This document shows, one piece after another, positions 48,775 to 60,302 of a stretch of DNA of 64,000 nucleotides (the stretch's first letter is position 1; every line of letters starts with the position of its first letter). The notes under the pieces are model-generated. The model worked only from the letters and a program-made list of their open reading frames with translations. It had not been told where the DNA came from and made no database searches. The translations under genes were made by a program, and so were the position numbers. Source of the stretch: Welwitschia mirabilis (lineage: Eukaryota > Gnetophyta > Gnetopsida > Welwitschiales); NCBI GenBank assembly GCA_051453625.1, contig JBOZIK010000001.1:261501193-261565192 (forward strand), read 5' to 3'.

Positions 48775-49540
48775 ATGGCCACTGTAACAAAGTTTGACAT
48801 CGAAAAATTCGATGGCAGACTAAGTTTTTCGATATGGCATATCCAGATAAGAGTTGTTCTCACTTAAAACAGTTTGAAGAAAGCTTTGTATGGTAAAGCA
48901 AAACAACCTGAGGCAATGACCAACGAGCAATGGGACAAGCTAGACAAAAAGGATTTGACAGCAATCCAGTTATGTTTATCTAAGGAAGTTCTCTGTGAAG
49001 TCATCAGTGAAACCACTGCTACTGGTCTTTAGCTGAAATTGGAAGCATTGTACATGACGAAAAGCCTCACTAACAAGCTTTGACTCAAGGAACATTTGTT
49101 CACCATTCACATGTCTGAAGGTACTCCTGTTCAAGCACATCTTAATAAGTTTAATTTAATTCTAATAGATCTAGAAAATCTTGATGTGCATATAGAAGAT
49201 GAAGATAAAGTTATATTGTTAATTGTCTCTTTGCCTCCTACCTATAGGCATTTTAAAGAAATTAAGTTGTATGATGATTTAGATACCTTATCTTTCGAAG
49301 ATGTTAAAGACCATCTCTTGTCCAAAGAAAACTTTGATTCAGAAATTCACTCTGTTGACAAGGGTGAAGGTCTAATAATTAGAGGTTGAAATCATGATCA
49401 TGTACGTATATGTACTAGGAACTACAGTAAGTCTAGGTTAAAGTCAAGAGGACGTAAGTCCAATAGTAAAACCTATCGGTATTGTAAAAACCTTGAACAT
49501 GAGCTTCTTGAATGTTATAAATTAAAAAATAAATAGGACA
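48775..49540 (+). pseudogene. copia gag pseudogene (gag-B) with zinc knuckle
   Basis: Capsid protein of the element. Starts MATVTKFDIEKF; core with MSEGTPVQAHLNKF, VILLIVSLPPTYRHF and LSFEDVKDHLL (about 49110-49330) is the UBN2-type copia gag domain. The zinc knuckle at 49474-49515 should be C-x2-C-x4-H-x4-C, but reads Y-R-Y-C-KNLE-H-ELLE-C: the first Cys is Tyr (TGT to TAT). In-frame stops include TAA after VLT, TAG before LKLEALY, TGA before LKEHLF and TGA after LIIRG. The second half (49096-49389) is still open. Confidence 0.85.
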
Positions 49541-49968
49541 GGGAAGCAAAGCAAAAATAACCTCATCAGTTCGCAGAGGCAAGCATCATTGAAACTGATA
49601 CTGAAGGTGATGTATTGTTATCTGAGTCTTCTACTGATGATAGAAGTTCATCTGATTAGATTCTTGATTTGGGTTATACTTTTCACATTTGTCCTCATCG
49701 GGAATGGTTTACAACCTTTGAATCTGTTTGCTTTGGCATTGTTTTAATGGGTAATGATACCCTGTGTAAGGTGAAAGGAATAGGAACCATTCAGATCAAA
49801 ATCAATGATGGAATTATCAGAACTCTTGAAGAAGTACGCTTTGTTCCTGACCTTAAAAGAAACTTAATCTCATTAGGTACTCTTGAATCAAAAGGGTACA
49901 AATATGTCACTAAAGGTGGAGTTCTAAAAATTATTAAAGATGCTTTGGTTATATTTAAGGCTAACTGA
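49541..49968 (+). pseudogene. copia aspartic protease region
   Basis: Would cleave the Gag-Pol polyprotein. The active-site triad expected as DSG reads D-L-G at 49666-49674, so the catalytic motif has changed (TCG to TTG would be one C-to-T step), and the preceding family Trp is a TAG. Downstream, VKGIGTIQIKINDGIIRTLEEV, shown here in part as VKGIGTIQIK, and FVPDLKRNLISLG are typical of the copia protease C-terminal half. TGA follows FKAN at 49966. Confidence 0.82.
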
Positions 49969-50850
49969 TGTAATAGCCTGTATGTCTTACAAGGTTCTAG
50001 AGTTAAAGGTTCTGTAGCTGTTTCAACTTCTATGCCTAAATCAGATGCAACTCACTTGTGGCACATGCGGTTAGGTCACATGAGCGAGAAAGGTATGCAT
50101 ATCCTTGGTAAGAAAGGTCTTCTCTGTGGTCAACATCTTGATAAATTAGAATTTTTTGAACATTGTGTTTTTGACAAACTAAAATGAGTAAGGTGTGCTG
50201 GATTATATTCACTTTTCTATTGGTGGTCGTCATTTTATGATGACAATTATTGATAATTACTCTTATAAAGTATGGGTTCATTTTCTATGACATAAAAATA
50301 AGGCTTTATCTACTTTTAAACAATGGAAAATGTTCGTTGAAAATTAGACAGGCAGAAAGATTAAGAAACTCAAAACTGATAATGAATTAGAATTTTGTTC
50401 AAGTGATTCTAATGAGGTTTGTGCTAACAATGGAATTGCTCGACATAAAACTTTGGTTGAAACACCCCAACAGAATGGTGTTGCAAAACCCATGAACAGA
50501 ACATTACTTGAAAGGGCTCATTGTATACTCTTTAATATGAACCTATGGCCTCGACATGATTTATGGGCTGAAGCAGTTTCAATAACTTGTTATCTTATCA
50601 ATCGATCTCCACATTCCTCACTAAAGTTTAAAATTTTAGAAGAGATTTGGTTAGAAAATCCTGTTAACTACTCACAGTTAAAAATATTTGGTTGTCTAGC
50701 ATTCAACCATACTGTTAAATGTATATTCCTTGGTTATGCTTCTAAATCTAAAGGATACTATTTATGGTGTCCTGAGTTGCATAAAGTGATTCTTAGTAGA
50801 GATGTAACGCTTAATGAGGATGCCTTACTGATTCCTCACAAAGATTCTAT
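49969..50850 (+). pseudogene. copia integrase pseudogene
   Basis: Would insert the cDNA. The GAG-pre-integrase segment ([14 protein letters not shown], about 50055-50100) is present; the HHCC finger end is disturbed by a frameshift near 50175. The core continues with LKTDNELEF (about 50371), GIARHKTL and TPQQNGVAK. In the family this last motif reads NGVAER and the Glu completes the D,D,E triad. Here the codon at 50486-50488 is AAA (Lys), one G-to-A change. The C-terminal half continues through WAEAVSITCYLINRSP, KIFGCLAF, CIFLGYASKSKGYYLW and VILSRDVTLNED. Non-functional. Confidence 0.87.
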
Positions 50851-51400
50851 GTCGTCTCCTTCTACTCCTTCTTATTCTTCTGAAAATATGATAGATCAAA
50901 AGTCTAACAAGCAGATGGAGTTAGAGGTTACAACCTCTCCATCGACTATTGTAAATTCCACATCCTCTCCTCTACTAAAACAAGTGTTGATGAGAATACT
51001 TTAAGTATCAGTACTCCTAATCAACCACAGTAGGATTATTTGATTGCACGAGATCATCCGAGAAGAATGATAAAGAAACCAACTAGATATCTTAACACCG
51101 AGAATAATATAGTGGCATATGCACTCTTAGTTGCCCAGGAAATTCCTAATGATATGGAACCTTTCTCTTATACAGAAGCTGTTTTATGTGCAGACCATCC
51201 GAGAAGAATGATAAAGAAACCAACTAGATATCTTAACACCGAGAATAATACAGTGGCATATGCACTCTTAGTTGCCCAGGAAATTCCTAATGATATGGAA
51301 TCTTTCTCTTATACAGAAGCTGTTTTATGTGCAGACTCCTCGAAATGGCTCATGATAATAAACAAAGAAATGGACAGTCTTCATAAAAATAACACATGAA
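50851..51400 (+). pseudogene. integrase-RT linker with in-frame duplication
   Basis: Ser/Thr-rich linker (about 50850-50990), then the 'R..k.P.ry' segment that precedes copia RT. A stop (TAA at 51001-51003) interrupts it. 51052-51192 is repeated as 51193-51333. Confidence 0.75.
51052..51333 (+). repeat. 141-bp in-frame tandem duplication
   Basis: Two units (51052-51192 and 51193-51333) that differ at about three positions, all transitions. 141 bp is 47 codons, so the frame is kept. Each unit encodes HPRRMIKKPTRYLNTENN and SYTEAVLCAD. Not next to a gap, so probably real, though short-read mis-assembly is possible. Confidence 0.85.
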
Positions 51401-52250
51401 GTTTGTGTGAACTTTCATCTAATAAATGTATTTTGAACTATAAGTGGATCTACAAGAAAAAGGAATGCATCCCTGGAGTTGAAAATGCAAGATGGAAAGC
51501 ACAGTTGGTTGTCAAAGGCTACAACCAAAAGAAGGTATAGATTTCCATGAAAATTTTTTACCTGTAGTTCGTCATACTTCGATTCGTGTAGTACTTGCAG
51601 TTATTGTCTTATTTGACATGGCATTAAATCAACTTGATGTAAAAATGACATTCTTACATGGAGACCTTAATGAAGAAATCTATATGAACCAGCCTAAGGG
51701 TTACATAACCCCANNNNNNNNNNNNNNNNNNNNNNNNNNNNNNNNNNNNNNNNNNNNNNNNNNNNNNNNNNNNNNNNNNNNNNNNNNNNNNNNNNNNNNN
51801 NNNNNNNNNNNNNATGTAAAAATGACATTCTTACATGGAGACCTTAATGAAGAAATCTATATGAACCAGCCTAAGGGTTACATAACCCCAGAAAAAGAAC
51901 ACTATATGTGTTATCTAAAAAAATCATTATATGGCCTTAAACAAGTTCTGTGATAGTGGTACAAGAAGTTTGATGTGTTTATGATTAGGAAAGGCTTTAT
52001 CAAAAGTTAATATGATCGTTGTTTATACTACTAACAGTATCCTGATAAATCCTTTGTGTATTTGTTGCTATATGTTGATTATATGTTAATCACATCTTGC
52101 AACAAATCTTTAATTGATATATTAAAATCATAGTTGAATAAAGAGTTTGAGATGAAGGATCTGGATGAAGCCAAGAAAATTCTTGGTATGAAAATTAGTA
52201 GAGATCGTCAAGCTGGAAAATTGTTTCTCTCTTAAAGCAACTATATTTAG
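51401..52250 (+). pseudogene. copia reverse transcriptase pseudogene
   Basis: Copies element RNA to DNA. Visible: [65 protein letters not shown], then a stop, WYKKFD, and the catalytic box YVDYM at 52071-52085. Family sequence is YVDDM; the second Asp is Tyr (52080-52082). Then EFEMKDLDEAKKILGMKISR. Stops at 51950-51952 (TGA), at about 52008 (TAA) and further on. A 100-N gap with duplicated 77-bp flanks interrupts the LDVKMTF region; when the duplicate is ignored, the frame on both sides agrees. Confidence 0.88.
51714..51813. other. assembly gap (100 N) with exact 77-bp duplicated flanks
   Basis: 51637-51713 and 51814-51890 are identical over 77 bp. Most likely an unmerged contig overlap. 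Confidence 0.93.
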
Positions 52251-53000
52251 AAAGTTTGTAATAGGTTTAATATGTTAAATTGTAAACTTGTTTCCACTCA
52301 CTTCGCTGCTCACTTCAAGTTGTGTTTGGATCATTGTCCAAAAACCAAAGAAGAGATTAAGAGTATGTCACTTATTCCTTATGTGAATGTCATTGGAAGT
52401 TTAATGTATGCTATGATCTGCACTAGACCTGATCTTGCATATGCTATCAGTATTGTAAGTCAATACATGCATAATCTAGAAAAAGCTCATTGGAATGCAG
52501 TAAAATGGATCCTTCATTATTTAAAGGGCTCTTCTACTAGGGGCTTACTATTTGATAGACGCGACCCTACTTCGATAAATGTAGTAGGATTTACTGATTC
52601 TGATTATGGAGGTGACTTAGATAGATGAAGATCTCTTTTAGGATATATATTTACTCTATGTAATTCTACTATCAGCTGTAAGACATCTCTTTAGTCCATT
52701 ACTGCCTTATCAACAACCGAAGCAGAATATGTTTCAGTAACTAAAGGTGTTAAAGAAGCTACAAGGCTCCAGGGTTAATAATTAAACTCGGTATATTCCA
52801 AGGCACAACTACAGTATTTTGTGATAACTAGAGTGCTATTCATCTTACTCAAAATAATATGTATCAATCTAGGACCAAGTAAATTAATGTGAAACATCAC
52901 TATATCAAGGAGATACTTGCTATTGGTGACATTATGGTCAAAAAGGTGCATACCTCTGAAAATTCTATAGATATGTTAGCTAAGCCTCTTTCTAAAGTCA
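52251..53000 (+). pseudogene. copia RNase H / pol C-terminus pseudogene
   Basis: Degrades RNA in RNA-DNA hybrids. An open run (52272-52628) holds YVNVIGSLMYAM, TRPDLAYAISIVSQYM, HWNAVKWILHYLKG and GFTDSDYGGD, the connection and first RNase H part. Then, after a stop, TTEAEYVSVTKGVKEA (about 52715-52765), the second active-site segment. The final part (about 52800-53000) is in shifting frames. The family pattern is fully recognisable, but the frame is broken. Confidence 0.87.
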
Positions 53001-53069
53001 AGTTCAAATAATGTTCAGTCGCTGTAGGCCTGTACGATCCTTCACCTATAGTTAGTGCATCAATTTGAG

Positions 53070-53082
53070 CCAAGGTGGAGAT
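53070..53082 (+). other. polypurine tract of the copia element
   Basis: CCAAGGTGGAGAT directly before TGTTAAGATG. Repeated at 53810-53822 because of the false duplication around the gap. Confidence 0.8.
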
Positions 53083-53117
53083 TGTTAAGATGTGGCTCAA
53101 ATTTGAGCCCACATCCC
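53083..53117 (+). repeat. start of 3' LTR, duplicated by the gap
   Basis: First 35 bases of the LTR, cut by the gap. Identical to 53823-53857 and best read as the same sequence represented twice. Confidence 0.85.
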
Positions 53118-53780
53118 NNNNNNNNNNNNNNNNNNNNNNNNNNNNNNNNNNNNNNNNNNNNNNNNNNNNNNNNNNNNNNNNNNNNNNNNNNNNNNNNNNN
53201 NNNNNNNNNNNNNNNNNNNNNNNNNNNNNNNNNNNNNNNNNNNNNNNNNNNNNNNNNNNNNNNNNNNNNNNNNNNNNNNNNNNNNNNNNNNNNNNNNNNN
53301 NNNNNNNNNNNNNNNNNNNNNNNNNNNNNNNNNNNNNNNNNNNNNNNNNNNNNNNNNNNNNNNNNNNNNNNNNNNNNNNNNNNNNNNNNNNNNNNNNNNN
53401 NNNNNNNNNNNNNNNNNNNNNNNNNNNNNNNNNNNNNNNNNNNNNNNNNNNNNNNNNNNNNNNNNNNNNNNNNNNNNNNNNNNNNNNNNNNNNNNNNNNN
53501 NNNNNNNNNNNNNNNNNNNNNNNNNNNNNNNNNNNNNNNNNNNNNNNNNNNNNNNNNNNNNNNNNNNNNNNNNNNNNNNNNNNNNNNNNNNNNNNNNNNN
53601 NNNNNNNNNNNNNNNNNNNNNNNNNNNNNNNNNNNNNNNNNNNNNNNNNNNNNNNNNNNNNNNNNNNNNNNNNNNNNNNNNNNNNNNNNNNNNNNNNNNN
53701 NNNNNNNNNNNNNNNNNNNNNNNNNNNNNNNNNNNNNNNNNNNNNNNNNNNNNNNNNNNNNNNNNNNNNNNNNNNNNNNN
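53118..53780. other. assembly gap (663 N) with exact 77-bp duplicated flanks
   Basis: 53041-53117 and 53781-53857 are identical over 77 bp. The gap is probably an unmerged overlap of the same k-mer-like length as at 51714-51813. Confidence 0.93.
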
Positions 53781-53822
53781 TTCACCTATAGTTAGTGCAT
53801 CAATTTGAGCCAAGGTGGAGAT

Positions 53823-54012
53823 TGTTAAGATGTGGCTCAAATTTGAGCCCACATCCCTATGTCGTCTCTCACTGAGATGGTACCTTGAATTGTCATCTAC
53901 CCATAGTTTCTATCTGAAAAAGTTTGGGTGTATTTTTACTATAAATACACTACACCCTTAGCTCTCAAAGGTTAAGGGGTGTGACAATATTTCTTCCATT
54001 GTTGACTCATTA
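53823..54012 (+). repeat. 3' LTR of the copia element
   Basis: 190 bp, starts TGTTAAGATGTGG and ends GACTCATTA, where the 5' LTR has CATCA (C-to-T at the terminal CA). TATAAATA at 53940-53947. Confidence 0.93.
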
Positions 54013-54017
54013 CTTTT
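54013..54017 (+). other. target site duplication, right
   Basis: CTTTT, identical to 45032-45036. Confirms both element limits. Confidence 0.85.
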
Positions 54018-54885
54018 ACCCCTTTGAGACATTTTCTATTTTATTTCGGTTTGTTAGTGTCTGCTCTCTGCGTTTTTAATTAATCATAGGACTTCGTTTT
54101 GAGTAAATTTAGCCTTAACATATAAGTTTTATAATTACTACATCATTTTTAACTTGTGACTTATTCAGCAATAGTTTCTTGTATAATGTCAACTTTGTTT
54201 GATTTCTCTAAATAAATCACCTTCCAATGTCGTGCATTTACTTCGAGAGCATAATCAACTTAAAATATGAGTAGGCCTTAATAATGATAATGAATAGAAA
54301 TCATGATGAATTTTAAAAGTATGAAAGAATATACAAGATTAGTAATGGGGAGATGCTTGAGAATAATAATGTTGAAAAAGGTGATTAGGATTACTTTTAG
54401 GAAAGTATCTATTCAATACTAGTCCAATACAAGTTAAAGCTCATAGGCTTCTTGTACTTCTATATGAGAATTCTTGCGTTAAGTATCTCATTAATCTATA
54501 ACAACTCGTCATATAGGAGGTATGTTTTTTTTCTCTTTATAATCACTAGATCACCCACTAAGATTATTTAGGATGCATGAATTTGGACATAATAAAGTTT
54601 AGAATTTGAATCAAGCCTTCAAACAAATGCAATCGCTCGCATTGGGATGGGAATTTTTATCTATTTCTTATCTTGATTTAGAAAGTAGTTTAGTAGCAAA
54701 GGTATTCCTTGTGTGTATGTATGGCTTCTTGTAAGCTTTTCTGAGTACACTGATTATGTGATAATGATGATATAAAGCATAAGTGAAGCTTTAACTATGA
54801 TATATAAGGCTTAAATGTTATTAATTATTATCCTAGGCCTTCATTGTTCTATGCATATGTTACATGTATATTTCTTTGTTACTTC
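54018..54885. other. sequence continuing from the copia target
   Basis: Resumes the locus that reads up to 45031. The first ~100 bases are less AT-rich; then ordinary AT-rich sequence. No exon-like match to 44321-44884 was found. Confidence 0.3.
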
Positions 54886-54894
54886 TCCCTCTCC

Positions 54895-54959
<65 letters not shown>
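54886..54959 (+). repeat. (CT)n microsatellite at an assembly gap
   Basis: Nearly pure CT repeat with a few CCT, GT and CG interruptions, running into 10 N at 54960-54969. Confidence 0.95.
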
Positions 54960-54969
54960 NNNNNNNNNN
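54960..54969. other. assembly gap (10 N)
   Basis: Gap between the CT repeat and a TA/CA-rich stretch; a typical place for assembly failure. Confidence 0.95.
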
Positions 54970-55040
54970 AAAATATATCTATTTTTAATATAAATATTTA
55001 TATATAAATATATATAGATATATATATACACACACACACT
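54970..55040 (+). repeat. (TA)n/(CA)n simple repeat
   Basis: Alternating TATATA with a short ACACACACACAC end (about 55028-55039). Together with the CT run it forms a compound microsatellite. Confidence 0.85.
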
Positions 55041-58000
55041 TTTTCCATTTTTTAACTACATAAGAATAGGTAGTTTGGATTGATCCTCATTATTTCCTAT
55101 AGGTAACTTTTGTGTGTACATGAGATTTTCATACCAATTTCCTAGTCATCTTGTTTTAATTATAAATCTCAATGGCTTTTTATAGCTAATATTGTAATAA
55201 ATTTTCCTATCATACTCTTGTCATATAGTAAAAACAAATATATTTTTAAATACTTAAAATGAGAATTTTTATGGTATTTGGACTCTAACTTCTCTCAAAA
55301 ATCATTTCTCCACTTTCTTATATTTTTTCATCTTCATTTAGATTATAACATGAATTCATTGTTAAGCATAATGATGGTATGATCATTGTCCTTAGGCATG
55401 ATGGTAGTGTACTCATTAGATTTGTCTTCATTATTTTCCAGCCCATTACTTTCTATTTAGGTCCTTTTCTACTATCATTTATGCGTTCATTATTATCATT
55501 GTTTTTCTTATTTCCCTCTTCATTTTTGTTTTTTATCTTCTAGATTCTTCATAAAGGATCTCAAAAATGTTTTTGATTATAAAGTTCTTAGTTGCTACAA
55601 CACATTTTGATAGATTCAATTTTCAAGTAATCTTATTTTTCACTTGTTGTCAATTTTCATTAGAAGTTGGATTTTTCTTCTCATTAGAAGATATGTTTCT
55701 AATGGAACTGCAAGAATTTCAATAATGCCTTTTCAATATATAATGAACACAAAGAATATAATATTTTTAAATTTAATTTTAAAAATTAATTCTTTCTATT
55801 CAATTTTTTAGTGTTATGTCTTGAATAAAAAAATTCCTAGGTTTATATAAATACACATGAAAATCATAATCATTTTTGTTTTAGTTTTTATTTATTTATC
55901 TAATTTGATTAAACTTTCTTGTTTATTAGTAATCTATTTAAATGAAATTTGGATCCACATATGAGGGTTAGGAATAGGGATTTAAACCAAATAAGATATT
56001 TATTCAATAAATGTTTTTGATCAATAATAAAAGTCCTCCATTATGTAAGAGTCAAACCTCTTCTACTAAAAAAAATAAGAACCACTATAAATTAATACTA
56101 GAATATCTTTAAGATTTAAAAGGAAAAAAATGGTGTAAAAATCCATCGTGAAGTGTAACTACCTCAAAATGCTCCTTTTTGATAAAATTTTCATCAAATG
56201 ATCTGAAGATTTTATTTAAAAATTGTCTTTCCCTAGATGAAAGAAACTTTCCAACAAGGATAAAGGCATAGTGCCTTTTAATCCATTAAATAATAATTTT
56301 TTCTTGTATGTAAATAAACTAAGTTCATAGCACTACTTAATTAATCCCTTACTTAAGAAGCATCCATTAGTTCATAATCATTTTTAATCTTGATTGTTCT
56401 ATAAGAGTTTAATGTAATTTCCATAATTTGTAACTATTAATAATTTAAGAAAAAAGTTTAAATCATATATATATTTAAGGATCTATTAACTTAGCTATTA
56501 AACAATGGTATTAGAACAAAGGTTCTACAATATTTCAATCCAAAAAATAATGGTAATTAATAGAAGAGAATGATTTCTAGTTTAGGCTCTAAACATGTCA
56601 AATGGTAGGTTAAGTAAAGAACATCATAATGAGAATGTGAAATGTAATTAATATCATGACAAACAAAATGAATTTTTTAATAAGAAATTTACAAATGAAG
56701 ATGCATAATAAGCATAATGTAATAGAGATTTTAGTGGAGTAATGGATGTAGATAATTAAAATCAAAAGGGAGAGGTAAATAGTTCTAATTAAAATTCAAT
56801 ATATGTGAAACATAATAATTAACTAATTGCTTTCTATTAACTTTTAATTTTAATTTATACATCAGATTTATTTATAAATAAGTAATTAAATCCTAAAAAG
56901 TAATAATTAACTATAAATAAAGAACATGCAATACAAATGAAACTCTTATTTGATTTACATGGTTTCCTAATCTAGGTAGTCCACACTCAAAGGATTAAAA
57001 CTTACATAGCTTTAAATTTTACTAGTTAACTCAAATTTGTAATTTATGGCTTATCACTAATCATATAATGATTAGTACAAAGACTTTCTTCTCATAAAAT
57101 AGCTAAATAAACCCATTTATGTTTCATTACGGTTTTAGGCTCATCATTATTAACCTTACAATTAAAGTTTCTCTCTCATAAAAATACTTGAGTCTCATAT
57201 GAGAAATAATAAAACTTAAATCCCAAATAAGGACCTAATAATAAGGCATGCTAAGGTTGATGTAATAGGAATGATAAAACGTGGAATAGAAAAGATTATA
57301 AAACAATTAAGTCTTTACCACTAAGGATGATTGAATATCAACTTAACAAGTAAGCAAAAAACAATTTAAAAATGAATAAGATTTAATATAAAGGGCTTGC
57401 TTACTCAGATGAAGAAGAAATAAAATTAATTTTCATTTAACTTCTTTTTTCTTCTTCTCATCAGGGTTCCTATTTGAAGCATGATAAATATTTTTCCTTT
57501 TGTAGATCCCTATTATAATGATATAATCTTACTACTGATCTTTTTGTAGATTCATCATGTATGTTTTCTTGATTATCTTGTAATAGAGATTTAAGACCCT
57601 AAAAATTTATTCTTAATAGTATTTTTTCTTTTTTAACCTTGACAAAGTGGTTAAAAAGTTTCTCTTAACTTAGGATTTTAGTTTTTCTTTTAGATTAGAC
57701 CCTTCCACTAGGATCTTTTTGAAGTGTTTCATGTAAATGTATAGATTTACACTGTAATGGGTATTTTAATTGTCATCTTTAATGTGATGTAGACATATTT
57801 AAAAAGTATAAACATCTTTAAATGTAGCAGATATCTTCATTTATTATATACATCTTAATTCTATAATATGTGTGATAGACATCTTCAACTTATATAGATA
57901 TCTTTAATCTATAGTAGATATCTATTAGATTTTCATTTTAATCAAATGTATTCTTTCCTAATAGATGTCTTATTTTAAACTTCTATAAACTAATTAAGAA

Positions 58001-60090
58001 ATCTTCACTATATATAACATATTTTAAAAATATCGATGTCTATTGTCATTTTTTTGTTTAGTTTAATCTAGATATCTCTTCTCTTATAGATGTTTGAAAG
58101 TTTGGTGGATGTCTTTACATTATGTAAATGTCTTTACTACAACATCATAAAACATAATAAAGTTTATAAGGCATCATTTTAAAAAACTTAACTTGAAAAC
58201 TTACTTGATGTTTTGTAGAAATATTTACATGTACATGTCTTTCAACTTTGTAGACATCGTCAAAATACTCAGTTGATTTTTCATCTTAATGATTACTCAC
58301 ATATACAACATTGATTTTGATACATTTAACAATTAAAACTACATATGTTAATAATTTCCCTCTTTTTGATGATGTCCAAAACTTGGAAAATTTGTTATAA
58401 GTACCTATTTATAACCAATCATCAACCATTTACATATAATCAAGAAAAAATTAACATTATAGCAACTTGATATGTAAAATTTCATTAAGTAAAATATTTA
58501 TAGAGTATAATCAATAAGTCTCATGAAAAGAGTAATTAGCCCTTAACAAATAATGCATTAACATATGAAGATATTTTTACTGAGTCTTAAACAAAGTATA
58601 ATAAAATGCAATGACACATGCAATGATACATTGAAATAATATTCTACAATATTTTCAAACTATCATAGCCATGACAAATATTTAAGATGTCTATTTAATC
58701 TAATATTACTCACTCCATCCTCTAATTGCCTTCTTGTCCTATTTCTGTGTATTATCACCTTCTTTACTTTTTTGAACATCATGAGATACTAATTATTGGA
58801 ATATGTATCCAAAATAAATACACTATTTGATTGATTACTATCACTATCATCTATGCCATCATATCATTGAAAAGAATGCTTATACTATGAGCCATAAAAT
58901 AATAATTTCTCTTACTAAATCTAAACCTTAGAGGATGTTTTCTTTTGCTTCCTACATGAAATAACTATTAGCTCATTAATGAGTATGTCTATAGTTTGGA
59001 TAATGTCCCATGGAAAAAGTTTAAAGTTCCTACTAGTACATGCATTAGTGATGGATGAATGTTTGGTAATGACTCCACTAGTGGCTATTATAATTATCTC
59101 CAAATTCTTAATTTTTTGGGTTAATGGTTCTAATGTTTTCATCTAATTCACTCATGTATTTTTTTGCCTCTTTCTATATCTCCCATAGTTGATGCATCCT
59201 CATGCATGTGAAGAATCCTCTTTATGACCTAATTTATATGTTATTCCTCTAGCAGGTTATTCCTCCTCTGCTTCTATGTCATTTTCATTATCCTACTTTT
59301 CACCTCTATTTTTTCAAAAACGTGTGCCATTTTTTATAATTTTGAAATGGGTTTATGACCCTTAATAATTGCTTTGTTTGCATACCTATCCTCTCTTTTC
59401 TTGGTTCTTAAGATGTTTTTACTAATTTTTCTAATTACCTTGGCTATTTCCTTTAGATTCTTTCATTTATGAAATTACCTATGCTCTAAATGACCTAGAT
59501 CTTTTTAGTACTAGTTTTTGAAAACATGTGTCTTAACCTTTTTCTTTAGATGATCTTTGTTTTTGGCTGAAGTCTAATAAGGGTTTCTTTAATTTGATGA
59601 GATTGAAATAGCATACTTATGCATGATGAAGGTAAAGCTAATATCTATTTATATTTTAAATAGTAAGCAATATACTACAAATTTTGTATCACTATATAAT
59701 AATGGTAACTATCATTTATAATAAAAATGTTATAAAATAGGATCAAGCACAATGTAGGAGCATCTAAAATCATGTTCTTCCTTTTGAAAAATTCTTCTAG
59801 ATTTATTTCACGTCCTAAAATTTAAGACTTAAGATTAAATATTTCAAGGCTAATAATTCATTTTTTTAAATTTCTAATAGTATTATCTTATTATTTGGCT
59901 TATGCATTGCTCATTTTAGAAAAGGTCAATGAGTTGTGGATATGAATTTGAAATTATTTTGAATAAAGATGCTTAATATGTAGAGTTATTATTTTTATCA
60001 AAATTGCTATTATGTTATGGAATGTTTTAATTATTACTAATGTATCTTTGTTGTTAATTATGTAAGCTTAATTATTATTTATTATTTTCC
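55041..60090. other. AT-rich intergenic stretch
   Basis: About 5 kb without a recognised gene. Items seen: a degenerate primer-binding-like TGGTATTAGAAC at 56506-56517; a block at about 56935-57000 resembling 16855-16990; a region (about 57760-58280) in which short phrases around 'GATATCTT' and 'GTAGA.ATCTT' recur loosely; and a minus frame (58921-59142) starting MKTLEPLTQKIKNLE with heptad-like spacing, possibly from a decayed gag. None is strong enough to name a gene. Confidence 0.3.
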
Positions 60091-60154
60091 TAGTGGCTTG
60101 ATAAGGTAATGCAAATCCCCATCATATAACTGGCCTCATTCATGATATTTTATC

Positions 60155-60302
60155 TTAATATGTAAGGAATCTCTGCCAACTTTCATTTGTCTTCATATGC
60201 AAGGAATCTTTGCCAACTTTTGTTTATCTTCATAAGCAAGGAATCTCTGCCAAGTTTTGTTTATCTTTATATGCGAGGAATCTTTGCCAACTTTCATTTG
60301 TA
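60155..60302 (+). repeat. 37-bp tandem repeat, four units
   Basis: The phrase AAGGAATCTCTGCCAACTTT or a close variant starts at 60164, 60201, 60238 and 60275, an exact 37-bp period, with variable TTTGTCTTCATATGC spacers. Confidence 0.9.

Larger units (their letters stand above)
45037..54012 (+). mobile_element. near-complete Ty1/copia LTR retrotransposon
   Basis: Bounded by 190-bp LTRs (45037-45226 and 53823-54012) and CTTTT target duplications. Internal order: primer binding site, long GC-rich leader, a first partial gag, a foreign LTR-end-like piece, a second gag, zinc knuckle, protease, integrase, RT, RNase H, polypurine tract. This is the best preserved element in the window, but its reading frame has several stops and catalytic losses. 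The LTRs differ at about 20 positions by hand count, most of them transitions, so it is not a recent insertion. Two false-join gaps (51714-51813 and 53118-53780) inflate the length by about 0.9 kb. Lineage within copia not assigned. Confidence 0.92.

Noticed and set aside
53055-53852. Open frames of about 240 codons over the 663-N gap
   Set aside because: They consist almost only of N and carry no information. The same holds for frames at 63019-63867, 62287-62532 and 45660-46208.
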